From positions 33,493,506-33,557,505 of the forward strand of contig OZ026603.1 of NCBI GenBank assembly GCA_964020085.1: 64,000 nucleotides of DNA, given 5' to 3'. Source of the DNA: Micromussa lordhowensis (taxonomy: Eukaryota > Cnidaria > Anthozoa > Scleractinia > Lobophylliidae). Below, in pieces: positions 12,032-23,213 of the stretch. The position numbers and the translations under genes are program-made. How positions within the stretch are numbered: the stretch's first letter is position 1; every line of letters begins with the position of its first letter. Below the pieces are notes generated by a model, which was not told the DNA's origin, did not search any database, and was given only the letters and a program-made list of their open reading frames with translations.

Positions 12032-12304
12032 CTAGTAGTTGTAAAACCTATTGCGCGATCTCTTGTCAAAAATGGGGCCTTCTGGAAAACGATCTGGTCT
12101 CTTACGCTCATACGATGATGTCATCATTCCACCTTTTCTTTGAGAACCAGGCTGCTCTTCTTTACTCTGCGTTGTTTCAGACGTTACCTTCTGCTTCGCG
12201 GAATTCCTACCAGCTCCCAAAATTGATACTATCCCATAACTTTCGTCAACCATGAGGCATGCAGCTAGAAAGCTAACAAGAAGAATTGTGGCGACTGCTT
12301 TCAT
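12032..12304 (-). CDS. Possible small secreted peptide precursor (90 aa), unknown function
   Basis: The first ATG (12302-12304, purine at -3) gives a start MKAVATILLVSFLAACL that looks like a signal peptide, with cleavage likely near DESYG. The rest is hydrophilic, without cysteine, and has basic sites: QRKGG, YERKR and FDKR, leaving a short C-terminal SRNRFYNY before the stop. Dibasic sites after a signal peptide are typical of neuropeptide or hormone precursors, but no repeated or amidated (Gly-Lys/Arg) peptide is seen. A TTATAAG box-like stretch lies about 90 bp upstream on the same strand (near 12393-12400). I recognise no family. A chance frame remains possible. Confidence 0.4.
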   Translation of the reverse strand: MKAVATILLVSFLAACLMVDESYGIVSILGAGRNSAKQKVTSETTQSKEEQPGSQRKGGMMTSSYERKRPDRFPEGPIFDKRSRNRFYNY

Positions 12305-14409
12305 CTTCGGCCCGTTCCACTTCAAAGAGGTCCTGCTTTTGTTAAGCTTCTGCTGCAGAGTTCTGGTTTTGTGTGGGTAATAACGATAAAACGCTTGCTT
12401 ATAACTCTGTTGAATACTGACCGCCTCCTACTCTCGCTCTCATAAATAAAATAAACCAGAGGAAGTACTGAACAAAAGATCGAATTATCCCATTTGTCGT
12501 GGAATCTTTTCAAAACAACAGGACCACAAGAAAGAAAGAATCGTTCGAATACGTCAGGCATATAATAGAGAACAAAGCTTCCTGTAGATTCATTGATAAG
12601 ATTGGCAAAATGCAATAGTTTTGACAGTCAGTTTTAGAATGAACGTCGCGTGGTATAGATGCGATCTCATATGACATGCCCGTAAGGACAAACAGGGCAT
12701 GTTTTCGCCGTGACGCATCAATCTTAAATTATTTTTAGAACGTCCTAAATTATTGTAGAGGAAGAGATGTTAATTTAATGAGATCGGAGATAGCGCAAAC
12801 GCGCGCGCGAAAAACACATGTCGAGGTTTCCCGAAAATCTGCTCATTAACAAAAATAGAATATATCAGATTGGGTAAATAAGGAAATGGGCGAAAATTAA
12901 CTATTTTGGCGACAGCGTGTTTGGCGTATCTGGTTCTGAATTGTTTACTCGTGAAGTGTCTCCTCGAATTTTTAGTTAATAATGCACGAAGATATTGCTT
13001 AATTTTGTCTAGAATATTCGCAATATAAGTCGCGTGGACCTTGAACATGAGTAACACAGTTGCCTCGTTACATTCGCAGAGATATCACACCATATTACCC
13101 TAATCCAGCTTGAAATCTCACTATTCCATTAGTGAAAAGTCGTTTTCCTATTATTTAGTTATAAGCGTGGCTACAGCTCCGTCACTCAATCATCGCTCAA
13201 TCATTTTTTATTATCCGAATTAGATGATTCTTCAATAACGCTAGGAAAAAGAACTTTGATTTAGCGATAGCAAAAGAAAAAGTAAATAGTTGTGTAAAGT
13301 TCAAACTAGAAGCTACTATATTAATAATTTATTGTAAAAAGCGAAGTTTAAAGACTATAGTATTCTTGTATTCAACTCACGTCTACATTATTGATCAACA
13401 GCTTACCTAAATTAGTTTGCCTTAATATCACGAACAAGGCGGGGAACTCTAAAACCACGGCATTCTAGAAAAGAAAACAGGTTTTATTTTTTAATTCGTT
13501 TTGTTTCGAAAGACAAATTTGCTTATGGGGATAATGCTTAGTTGTTTTGCCTTAACTATCAACTTCCTTTCATTGCTGTTTCACCAAGAGAACAGATTTA
13601 TCCGGGTTTTTGGTGATTTGTTATCATCCGTAATTCTATCAAAAGAGCCGAAATTCAACAATTCGAAAACAACAAGCCCAGTTATTTGTTATCCGCTTTA
13701 TGAAGTAAACGTTTGTTCATAAAACTTGCCGAAACTCATTTGCCACGGCACTCGTCATAAACAGTTTACTTTTACCCCATAAACACCTTCGTTAAATGGA
13801 CACTCTACCATAGCATCCACAAAAAACCATCACTTGTTTGGTTCTGTAAATGAATGAATTTCAGTGAATGAAGAAAAAAAATCATCTTCTTCGTCTGATG
13901 TTAACATTATGCTCAATTTTTATTTCACAAAATACTTTGGATAGTGGAGTTGCATTCATTTTTAAGATTGAGTTTCCTATGTGAAAGTTCCTGGATAGAG
14001 CAATCACTTCAATATTGTTTTCTTTCAACCCAGCAGGGGTTAGTCTTTTACAGAACCGAACTGACTGAAAACATAGCATACAAAGAGATTCAAAGATTGC
14101 CGATGGAAATATTTGTAATTCAGTCTGTTCTGAACTGAATTCAAGTTTCGAAGCTGCCGGATTGTTACAGAAGACTCCGATCTATACAGATTTCTATGTT
14201 TAAAAAACGTTGCGCATTCCTCTTGGCCGAAGCATACAATATATATTTTCATATATTTCAGTAGAAAAAATCAATCGATATCTTCTCTGACAATGCTTAT
14301 CTTTATTAGCTGGAGGCTTTTTTTCTGTTCTAAATAAGAGTGAATCGAATAAATATTATGTGACAATGGATTTGATCAGTTAACACTTCAATCTTATCAC
14401 TACATCTAG
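12305..14409. other. Gene-free AT-rich stretch
   Basis: No convincing exon, RNA or clear repeat. The open frames here (for example 12322-12615 and 12770-13057 on minus, 13501-13722 on plus) lack family features or signals, apart from the possible 5' flank of the peptide gene. Confidence 0.5.
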
Positions 14410-14624
14410 TCCTGTCCTCTTCCGCTGGAAAACTGCTCAATTTAGACGACGAAGAAAAAGCTCTCCTTTTTTCTTCGAGGAATTTCACTTTGGAAGCGAT
14501 CAACAATTTCTTAATGGATAATGAAAGTAATCATGAGTGTTTCGAACTCAGCAATATAACAGACGGGTATCTTGAAATATCAATATATTTAATCTACAAA
14601 CCTAGAGAACGAAGTGAATCGTGA
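14410..14624 (+). CDS. Exon-like open frame without ATG, function unknown
   Basis: An acceptor-like CACTACATCTAG precedes a 70-codon open frame (CTG at 14412 to TGA at 14622-14624), more GC-rich than its surroundings. The product is acidic with LNLDDEEKALL, a possible N-glycosylation site RNFT and another SNIT. A GT at about 14571 (GACGG|GTATCT) could act as donor. It could be one exon of an unseen gene or the remains of one. The spacing of EEK-LL followed by TLEAI faintly recalls the EEEKLL...TLQQGI part of the secreted family at 20-31 kb; this is not enough to call homology. Confidence 0.25.
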
Positions 14625-16718
14625 GAACACGCAAAATAGCGAAGAAGTGTTTTTAAAGTGCTCTATTACTAGTCTTCAGTTCTCTGCTGTCCTTTATCTT
14701 TGTGAGAGTCATGCTGACTAATGCAATCAGCAATGTCAGATGTTTAAATAGTAATACAAAGCGACACGACTGGCTTTTTTGACAACTGCATTGTTGTCAA
14801 AACAAAAACAAGGGCCGCTTAGAAAAATGGCGATTAATCATTACGGCGCAATTTTTTCCCTTGTATAGGAGAATATTCTGGGCACTACAGGGTTTTCATT
14901 CTTTGCTCTCTAACCTAACGCTGTCCAGCGACGTGGAAATAAACAGGCAAGGTTAGCGAGTAAGATAACGAGGAAAATCATCAAGAACTCTCTGATCGAC
15001 TAGCATCTTATTCAAATCACGTGTTTTTACGCTGTCGGCGCAAAAAGAGTGAAACGAAGGAGTTTCTAGCTGAAGTCTCAGAGGTAGTCGTAGGCATGTA
15101 TAACTTGGTTTGGATTTGAAATCTCATAAACCAGTTAGATTATTATTTTGCTGTGTCTGGGGATATGGTAGTGGAGGCGAAGGAAATAAACTGCTCTCGA
15201 AATTAATAATCTATACTGACAAATGTTAACGAATTTGTAGATTGTTTGTTCAGTTCTAATTTCCCCTGCATGCATGTAGTTTGATTGCGCTCTCGATGAT
15301 CTTTAAGAACAGCAAGTCTGTCTTTACGAAGTTGGATCATTGTGCAACTGAAAAAAAATTAGGCACGCATCAGATGAGAACTACGAGTGATGGATGATCC
15401 ATAAACTTGCAAAGAAAAGAACGAAACCTATACGGAAAAAACCCCTGGTCCAATAGAGCATTTATTACAATCGTCTTTTTAAAAATCTGCTCATCCCTTC
15501 ATTCAAGGTAAACTCCGCATACCAAACTGAGTTGAACTGCAATTGCTCACAAAACATGAAAGAAAAAAATATTAACTTCTTCTTTTCTGGTTCCTTTGTG
15601 CAGCTGGTATTGAAAAAGCAATTCCACGTGCCAAAAATTCGCAAGCTGTCCATCTTAGCGGTCCACATTATAAAATTAGGATCGCTCAGCCGGTAACCAA
15701 TCAGAATTCGCATTTTCATCGTGTACCAATTTACCATATATTGTTTAAAATGTCTAAGCTCTACAAAAGGGTCTAAATACGTCCGCCTCAATCACGGCAC
15801 TTTTACACCCTTAATCAATGCTATCCCGCCATTTTCGAATTTCCTGAGTTCTCAAACAGAATCATAATACGCATTTTTCCCTTCGATTGAAAAATTTATT
15901 GATTTTCCTCTCATCTAGCATAATTACTTATACAGAAGGATGCTAAACCCTGTGATTGAAGGAAATTCTTCATGAATGTGATGAAAAACAAACTAAGATA
16001 TTAGCAAAGCTTTGGTTTTGAAGTCAAAGGTGCTTCCTTCCTGATAACTGACATCGTTATCACAGAACTGATATTTTTTAGAGATTCTTTGGTAATATTT
16101 TGACTTCTTGAAAAACCGAAATGCGTGCCATTATCCACTTGTTGATGAGCCTATTTTGACCGCTAATATGATATAATAACCGGAGGTAGATTAGTCAAAT
16201 TAAATAATGTAGTCATAGATAAGAGAGATTGTGTACAGCCCGCATTAAATCAAATTTCCTGATGGATTTCTAATTATCAAAACTCAAGCGGATGTATCCT
16301 TAATAACCGGGCTTAGTCACTTCTGAAAAATCTGTTCCTATCAATTGAAAAAAATCAGCTTTTTACGATCAGGCATCAAAACCTTCATGAAATGCTCGCA
16401 CTAAATTTTCCAAATGTGCTTCATCTCTCGGTCAGGATACTAGCCACGTTTTCAAAATCTGTGTGAAAAAGCAAAGGTAATTAAGCGATGTGTTCTTACA
16501 CCATCAGAAACCTCTTGAGAACCTGTTATTTCATTGGCTCCCTGTTTCACACTCCTCTTGGTGCATTGTCTCTGTTCGATTTGTTCTATTGTTTTTTCAG
16601 CCAATCCTGTTAGGCCTTTCGAGAAGTGCATGGCCGCGCCTCATCAACAAATTCTTCAAATTAATACATGACGACAAGAGGACAAAGAGGATATATTCTC
16701 GAGGCACTTTGCAATTAA
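14625..16718. other. Gene-free stretch
   Basis: AT-rich sequence with only chance frames, the longest being 15465-15791 on the minus strand (108 codons, no recognisable domain, signal peptide or splice context). Confidence 0.45.
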
Positions 16719-17078
16719 GGCCCCGTCCCGTAACTACGCCGGAGAAATTTAAAACGACGTTTTCATTCTAAAAATGCATCGAATGTCTTCCGTCTAGCGA
16801 AAAAATTTGAAAACGCAACAATCACCGGTCATTTTGGATTTGTGTTTGAGGGAAAACTCAGGCAGAGAAGTCACATGATTATCGTGACGTCATCGTTTTC
16901 GAAAAGCTCCGTTTTCAAAATGCTTTTCGTCCATACGAAAACGCAAAGCCGTTTTCAAATTCTTCTGGTTTGAAAAGCGTTTTTCGAAAAGTTCCGTTTT
17001 CGTGACGGATTACTGTGGACGGTAGGCCTAACCGTGGAAATACAGCTGCGTTTTCTCCGGCTTAGTGTGGACGAGATA
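16719..17078. mobile_element. Non-autonomous DNA element with GGCCCCGTCC-type ends
   Basis: The left end GGCCCCGTCCCGTAACTACG...GGAGAAA is roughly mirrored by TTTTCTCCGGCTTAGTGTGG ACGAG on the right. The interior is rich in GAAAACG/CGTTTTC blocks in both orientations. There is no open frame. This resembles short hAT-like elements, but the family is a guess. Confidence 0.6.
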
Positions 17079-17607
17079 GAGATACGGTCTTCAATTCAGA
17101 TATTGTAAGGAGTACGCTGGCTTCTTGTTTTGCATTGCCGTGTTGCTTATTAATTTTCCACCTTTGCCTTGCTTGTGCCGGATTATTAACCTTTTTAACA
17201 ACATAAATTTAATGATTTTGTCGCAATTTAGAAATGGCCTCTGTCCATTTATCCATTTAATAGGATACTATTGATATATTTTCATTTTATCATTGAGATT
17301 TCAATCGATTTTAGAACAAGAGCTTGATGAACAGCTTCCGTCACTTCCGAAGGCCGAAATTTCATTATTGACTTGACTTTTTTTCAATTCATATTTTTCT
17401 GACTCAGATATTATTATATTATTATTATATAGCGGTTACCGGAGATCGATACAAAAGGCACCACGATAAAATATAGAACCGGATAAACAATACAGCCCGC
17501 ACTTAATGAAATTTCCTGCTAAAGCGTACGGATGCAAATCTAGTCCTTAAACGAAATCAGAAATCTATTTAAATCTTAAAAATCGAGAACAGATGTGCTA
17601 TAAAAGA

Positions 17608-17945
17608 AAGTGAAGAATGATCATCGCAGCAGTATTTCCCAATTTAAGCAATTGGAAAGAAGAAGCCTGAAAAAAATCAGGGCTTCAACGGGATTAGAAC
17701 CCGTGACCTCCGCGATACCAGTGCGATGCTCTAGCAACTGAGCTATGAAGCCACACATTGTGAGCGAGGTCAATTTGTTGAATTCATATCTTCCCGTGAG
17801 GAATGAAATGATGTGATGTATATACGATATAATTCATATATGAACTGCGGTTGTAGATGAAAGTGAAGAATGATCATCGCAGTATATTTTCCAATTTAAG
17901 CAATTCATCTACAACCGCACTTCATACATGAATTGTTTCGTATAT
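17608..17945. mobile_element. Repeat with tRNA-like core and flanking direct repeats
   Basis: GAAAGTGAAGAATGATCATC and the following bases occur at 17608-17653 and again at 17859-17910, flanking a tRNA-like segment. Its right half also contains an inverted pair, TTCATATATGAACTGCGGTT against AACCGCACTTCATACATGAA. The structure is nested and related to 8706-8985. Confidence 0.65.
17681..17752 (-). tRNA. tRNA-Thr(GGU)-like sequence in a repeat
   Basis: On the minus strand, acceptor GGCTTCA/TGAAGCC (7 bp, perfect), D-stem GCTC/GAGC, T-stem ACGGG/CCCGT and a 7-nt anticodon loop CTGGTAT (anticodon GGT) fold as a 72-nt cloverleaf. The T-loop reads TTCTAAT where TTCGAAT is standard, which damages the B box, and the anticodon stem has a mismatch. 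It is embedded in a repeat, so a SINE-derived pseudo-tRNA is more likely than a functional gene. Confidence 0.5.
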
Positions 17946-17961
17946 ACCTCACATCAGATAT

Positions 17962-17988
17962 GCTATAATTAACAATTATTCCACGAGC

Positions 17989-18025
<37 letters not shown>

Positions 18026-18047
18026 ACGTAGGGCCGAGTTGGCTATA

Positions 18048-18084
<37 letters not shown>

Positions 18085-18095
18085 TTTTATTAAAA
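17962..18095. mobile_element. Foldback element
   Basis: AACAATTATTCCACGAGCGC and GTTGGATATGAGATGA on the left are mirrored by TCATCTCATATCCAAC and GAGTGGAATAATTGTT on the right. The internal spacer is about 45 bp. Confidence 0.85.
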
Positions 18096-18739
18096 ACGCC
18101 CCAAAAATATAGCGAAATGAACTTAAAAAAAGAAAAACGCCTCAAACAAATCACGCGTACGCTTACCATATTCGTAGAGCATGGTATAATGGCTCATAGC
18201 CCATGATGGCTAAGCCAATGAAAACTCTCGAATTGCATTATCCAATGGTCCAGTTTTTAATAATTAAAAATAATCTGACTCATCATTATAAAGGTCTACA
18301 TCTTGAAGACAGAAATTCTAAGAGAAAATCCTATCCAGTTTTAACTGAGGCACTCAGCTAGTGGGAAATAAATCAGTAATATTTGAATACATAAGACGCA
18401 TGTACCAGTGCGAAATATTGAGTAGCACATGTTTTTCATGTTACGGGAGGAATACACAACGTGTACGCACGCGCATCCAATGAACTGTTATCTAGAGGCA
18501 GAGCTGTTGGCTTTGCCAGTTGATTTAGCAAGTTCATTATGTTGGGAGCAGAAAAACTTACTTTGAAAGAAAGCAGAAAGGCGATACCAGTTGCACTCTT
18601 GTTGCTTACGAAAAATTGGCTGATACACGCTTTCTAAATAAGCTAGGTAGAAAGCAGGAGATGTCATCCTTTGCCCTAGCTTCTCATCGACAGCCATTCA
18701 TAGATCGCAAAAGACGGGCTCTTTCCTTAGTTTAGCAAA

Positions 18740-18955
18740 TATAACATTTTGAGTCATAAATTGGCCACTTCCTTTAAATTGAAGAAAACCTCGAAATAGT
18801 ACTATAGTTGTTAACTACAATAGAAAAACACAATATCAAACCATAAAGAAACAAGGATGGAGAAGATCAACACGGATTGCAAAGGACGAACTTGAAAACT
18901 TTAGGCTAAACCTTTCAAGATGCGCAAAACCGTGACGTAGTTCCTTTAAAGGCTC
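18740..18955. repeat. Dispersed repeat, copy B
   Basis: Same family as 4540-4685 and 46345-46590: TTTAAATTGAAGAAAACCT, CCATAAAG-AACAAGGATGG, GGAGAAGAT, ACACGGATT, TTTAGGCTAAA and CGTGAC follow in the same order. Confidence 0.7.
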
Positions 18956-19059
18956 ATGCCCGGCTGCGATTGGTCGTGATCGTTTGGGTTTGTTGCTGAC
19001 CGAAAGTATCGCGGCAGCGAGTTTTCTTTCGTTGTCACGAAATCTAACCTAAGCCCATG

Positions 19060-19960
19060 AAAAGTAAGACCCTAGATCCCCAAAACTAAGAGCTAAGAGG
19101 ATCTCGTCACTTTTCCGACAGACAAAAATTTCAAAACTTTGTAGTAGCACTTATAAGAACATGGTCAGAACGCTTTTCCGGGCTTCAAACCATACAAAAT
19201 TAAGGATATCAAGTCCTGACTCATATTAGGCGTTCTGGTATAAATGTGTAAGCTATCGCGTCATCCATTACCCGTGAAGAAGAATTGAAAACACCACAAT
19301 CAAATGTTTATTTTTACAAGTACACGCAGCGTCTAGGAGGTAGAAAGCTCGTTAAAGAACGTACGTGTGTAAATAAACAGAGCCTGACAAATGACACAAC
19401 TGAAACAAAGATTTTAAAACGTAAACGTTCAGCTAAGAACAGCAAGCTATCCAAACATAGTATACTTTGTAGGTAAACACTGGTTTGACATTTTCCTAAC
19501 AACACTTATTTCTGACAAGACTTCTTTGTCTTCTACAGTAAAACTGAATTTACAAACAGCCTTCGCACGTGGCAAAGCGTCTTTCTACACAAACTATCAA
19601 TGCAATACAACAGAACAAAACATGAAAACTAGGATCATTGGCATGTTTAGATAATCTAGCCATATTAAAGACAAACAAATCCAGTCTATTTTTATACCTG
19701 ACTACTTTCCGTGAATCCTGCACGACTAATTACTGGCCATGGATTCTTAATCCGTTATCTATAAGCGACTGCCTTTCACTATTCAAATACGGTATTTTCT
19801 GTCCAGCGAAATTCAGTCACGACTGAGATAAATATAGGCTAGATTATTCAACAGAATGAAACAAAGATAATGACTTTGTTCCACAACATCATCCGTTGAA
19901 ACAGGAAGTGTTTAAAAGACGAAACTGCAAAATGCTGAAATGTCACTACGATTAGCCTAA
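19060..19960. repeat. Duplicated flank of the secreted-protein gene, block 1 (matches 22145-23060; partly 29245-29560)
   Basis: Long stretches such as GACCCTAGATCCCC, ATTAGGCGTTCTGGTATAAA and GTACACGCAGCGT reappear in order at 22145-23060. The second half, from about CAAATCCAGTCTATTTT, recurs near 29275. It is the 3' flank of each minus-strand gene copy and shows segmental duplication. Confidence 0.85.
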
Positions 19961-20037
19961 ATAATGCCGCTCAGGTTAGCCTAAATATCACTGACTGACA
20001 CTGACTTGAGGCACTGACTTGAAGGCGGTTAGTTCTT

Positions 20038-20718
20038 TCAATGAGAGCTTGAGCAAACCACGACGGCAACAGCAGCGAGAACGCCACTAAACAAAAGCTT
20101 TAAATAATGAGATGAACAATGGTTGGATGTTTGGGTGGACTTGGTTGGCTCGATGTGGTTTCCTGTTATTGTAACCAGTGTGCCATTCACCTTCATCTCA
20201 ACCTTTGTACAAGTTGTTCCTGCCACTATCGATATATTATAACTCGCGACAACTGTCAGTTCGAAGGTCTTAGTTTTGTCATCCTGTATATCAAATTTCC
20301 CGTCGATTTTAGTATTAAATCTCATTACAATTCCACCGTCTAACGTGGAAGTTAACATATATTTAATCAAGTTGTCATCAATTCCTTGTTGCAGCGTTTT
20401 CTTCTCTGATGCTTCTCCCAGACACAAGGTTCCTCCATCATCTAGTAGTTTTTCTTCTTCGTAGGAGATCCTCGCGGCTTTGTCGTTTCGAAAGTCGATG
20501 TAATAGCGGTACAAAGGATATCCTTCCCGATACACTGAAGCATTGCCTGGCGTGTAGTTCTTCACCAAGTGACCAGAAACTGCCTTCATGTGCGTGTCTG
20601 CGACGGAACCCAGCTGAGTTTCGCTGAGGCTAACCGGGGAATCCCACGAGATAGCCGAAGCTGATACTCCTGCCTGCACAAAAATGATGGAAAGAGAAAA
20701 CACAATAGTGACTCGCAT
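20038..20718 (-). CDS. GYPLYR-family secreted protein, copy 1, with altered C-terminal tail (226 aa)
   Basis: I do not recognise a named family. Start chosen at the ATG (20716-20718) that gives MRV..., shared by all four copies; further upstream codons in frame lack ATG. It has a signal peptide, MRVTIVFSLSIIFVQAGVSA, then an ectodomain with VYREGYPLYRYY, EEEKLLDDGGTLCLGE and NISIVAGTTCTKVEM; two cysteines probably form a disulfide. N-glycosylation sites: NYT, NAS, NIS. The region between GTLVT and EPTKSTQT is about a dozen codons shorter than in copies 2 and 3. After QTSN the tail is unrelated to theirs: HYLKLLFSGVLAAVAVVV and a short end. That tail matches DNA lying about 0.4 kb downstream of copies 2 and 3 (near 23345-23410 and 29800-29885), so a deletion seems to have fused it on. 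It may still act as a membrane or GPI signal. Confidence 0.72.
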   Translation of the reverse strand: MRVTIVFSLSIIFVQAGVSASAISWDSPVSLSETQLGSVADTHMKAVSGHLVKNYTPGNASVYREGYPLYRYYIDFRNDKAARISYEEEKLLDDGGTLCLGEASEKKTLQQGIDDNLIKYMLTSTLDGGIVMRFNTKIDGKFDIQDDKTKTFELTVVASYNISIVAGTTCTKVEMKVNGTLVTITGNHIEPTKSTQTSNHCSSHYLKLLFSGVLAAVAVVVCSSSH

Positions 20719-21256
20719 GATTCGAAATGTTGTTGAAGACAAGCAAGTTTCTAAGTTCCTGTTTCTCTCCCTGGCGATTAGAAGTGATTGACCTTGTAAA
20801 AATAATCAGCTTTGAACCTCAAGTACGCCGATATCAGAGTAATGACGTCAGTCACGTAAAAAAGTCAAAAGGGTAGTAGGACTTCCGGTTGTCAGTTGTT
20901 ATTAGTAAACTTAATGTCATCTTTATGTCATCACGTACGAAGTAGAAAGGGAAAAGTCAAACAAATACCGGTGTGGCGCGTCTTATCCCAAGTTCCCAAT
21001 GAACGCCCCCTGCATTCATTTTCCATTTGCGAAGCGTGTGTACCACTGTCCAAACTGGCTCGAGAATGTAGTCAAATGTTGCACAAAACGACTCGTGATG
21101 TATAAACATGCAAAAAAAGGTGCCCAAAACCGAGAAAAATCAATTGAACATTTTCGCTCTACAAAATGAGACGCGGTCGAAAAGGAATTCTTGAATAAAG
21201 CACTAAAAACAAGAAAAGGCTTCAAAATCGGTACGCGTTCGCTGCTGATATTCCAG

Positions 21257-21672
21257 TTAAGGCGGGGGTAAACCCGAAAGCCGTATTTTGGCTGGGTATT
21301 ATGTTTTTAATGCAAATGTCTCGTTGACGTTTCAAGCAATCAAGAATCTCTATGCTCATTTCACATATCTATGTTTTGGGTTGTTTTGTAAATTGTTTGG
21401 TGATTTTTAGGTATATTTGGAGAGAAATAGTTTTCTTAAAGGATTAGTAAAATTGATGGAAATAGGAAATTTTGAAGATTTGGTGTTGTTTTAAAATTAG
21501 AGTTTGAAATTAAAAATTGGTACATACACTCCAAACAGTTTCCCAACAACCTGGGGTGCCATTGTGCGGTCGGGCAACAGTCTGGTGGTGTTCCATAACC
21601 CTTATTTTCCCTTTCAACCTCTCTTTAAACTTACCAAAATTTCACTTCAATTCACCTTTACCCCCGCCTTAA
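21257..21672. mobile_element. 408-bp TTAA-flanked non-autonomous element
   Basis: TTAA at 21257-21260 and 21669-21672 flank perfect 12-bp ends GGCGGGGGTAAA and TTTACCCCCGCC. TTAA duplication is typical of piggyBac-type insertion. There is no transposase. A diverged relative lies at about 26414-26775, inside the large element. Confidence 0.85.
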
Positions 21673-23150
21673 ACCGCCAACTTATGTCGATTTTCCAAAC
21701 GATATTGTTGACGCTATGAAAAGAATAGATCCGCAAGAGGTTCTGCTCTCAAAATAAATGTAAACAGACGTACTGTTTCCGGTGCGTGGGCGTCATGCGC
21801 TTGAAAAAAGGGTTTAGCAATCAAAAAAGTGTGGAAACAAAACACGGGGGGAAAGACAAAGCTGCCTCAAGCAAGTTTAGACACGTCTGTATCACTTGAT
21901 TCCACTAACAAATCCTGAGTTAATCCAGAAATTATTTTTTGGCAATAAAGCTAGCAAACAGTTCATTTTGGCACAAAAGTTAATTTTTGTTGTGATTCAC
22001 GGTCTTTGGACAAAACATCATATGAATTAACACGAAGGTGCGAGGTTTTGTAGAAATGATTAGAGGTTTTCGTGCCATTCACACACAACAACTTGAGTTT
22101 GCCAACACGAGTTTGCCAATTTTTGTTTGTCGTGTGAAGGCCGCTGAAGACCCTAGATCCCCAAGACTAGGAGCTATGAGGATCTCGTCCCTTTTTCGAC
22201 AGACAAAACTTTCAAAACTTTGTAGCACTTATACGAACATGGTTAGAAAGTTTTTCAGGTCTTCAAATCACAGAAAATTAAGGACATTCAGTCCTGACTC
22301 ATATTAGGCGTTCTGGTATAAATGTGTAAGCTATCCCGTCATCCATTACCCGTGAAGAAGAATTGAAAACACAGCAATCAATTGTTTATTTTTACAAGTA
22401 CACGCAGCGTGTCTAGGAGCTAGAAAGTTCGTTAAAGAACGTACGTGTGTAAATAAACAGAACGAAACTATCATTGGAGCCTGGCAAATGACCCAACTGA
22501 AACAAAGATTTTAAAACGTTCAGCCAAGAACTGAGTGAGTGACAGCAAGCTCTCCAAACATAGTATCCTCTGTAGGTAAACACTGGTTTGACATTTTCCT
22601 AACAAATCTTATTTCTGAAAGACGTCTTTGTCTACGTACAGTAAAACTGAATTTACAAACAGCCTTCGCATGTGCAAAGCGGCTTTCTACACAAACTATA
22701 AATGCAATACAACAGAAAAAAACATGAAAACTAGGGTCATTGGCCATGTTCAGATAATCTAGCAATATCAACTAAAGACAAAACAAATCCAGTCTATTTT
22801 AATACCTGACTACTTTCCGTGAATCCTGCATGACTAATTACTGGCCATGGATATCTATAAGCGACTGCCTTTCACTATGCAAATACGTTTTTTTTCTGTC
22901 CAGCGAAACTCAGTCACGACATAATAAAACTAGGCTAGGTTATTCAGCAGAATGAAACAAAGATAATGACCTTGTTTCACAACATCATCAGTTAAAACAG
23001 GAAGTGTTTAAAAGACGAAACTGCAAAATGACGAAATGTCACTACGATTTGCCTAAATAATGCCGCTCAGGTTAGCCTAAATTTGCGTGTTTAAAACACG
23101 AAATGGCGAAATGACGGAATCGCTCTTAACAATGTGGGATACGGTTAACC

Positions 23151-23213
23151 CATGACTTGAAGGTGGTTAGCTCTCAATAATGATTATTGAGAGCTAACCA
23201 CCTTCAAGTCATG
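23151..23213. repeat. Near-perfect 63-bp palindrome
   Basis: CATGACTTGAAGGTGGTTAG is followed by CTCTCAATAAT and its mirror, ending CTAACCACCTTCAAGTCATG. The corresponding place in block 3 (about 29630-29660) has only the right arm, so the palindrome is specific to this copy. Confidence 0.9.

Noticed and set aside
15465..15791. 108-codon minus-strand frame
   Set aside because: No signal peptide, domain, splice signals or composition change; likely chance in AT-rich DNA.
8774..17752. Functional tRNA genes
   Set aside because: The cloverleafs at 8774-8845 and 17681-17752 have weak anticodon stems or a damaged B box and lie in repeats; called tRNA-like only.
22520..22771. Minus-strand frame with a signal-peptide-like start (MANDPSFHVFFCCIAFIV)
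   Set aside because: The duplicated copy at 19440-19640 has lost the frame by indels and block 3 lacks this region, so coding conservation is not supported.
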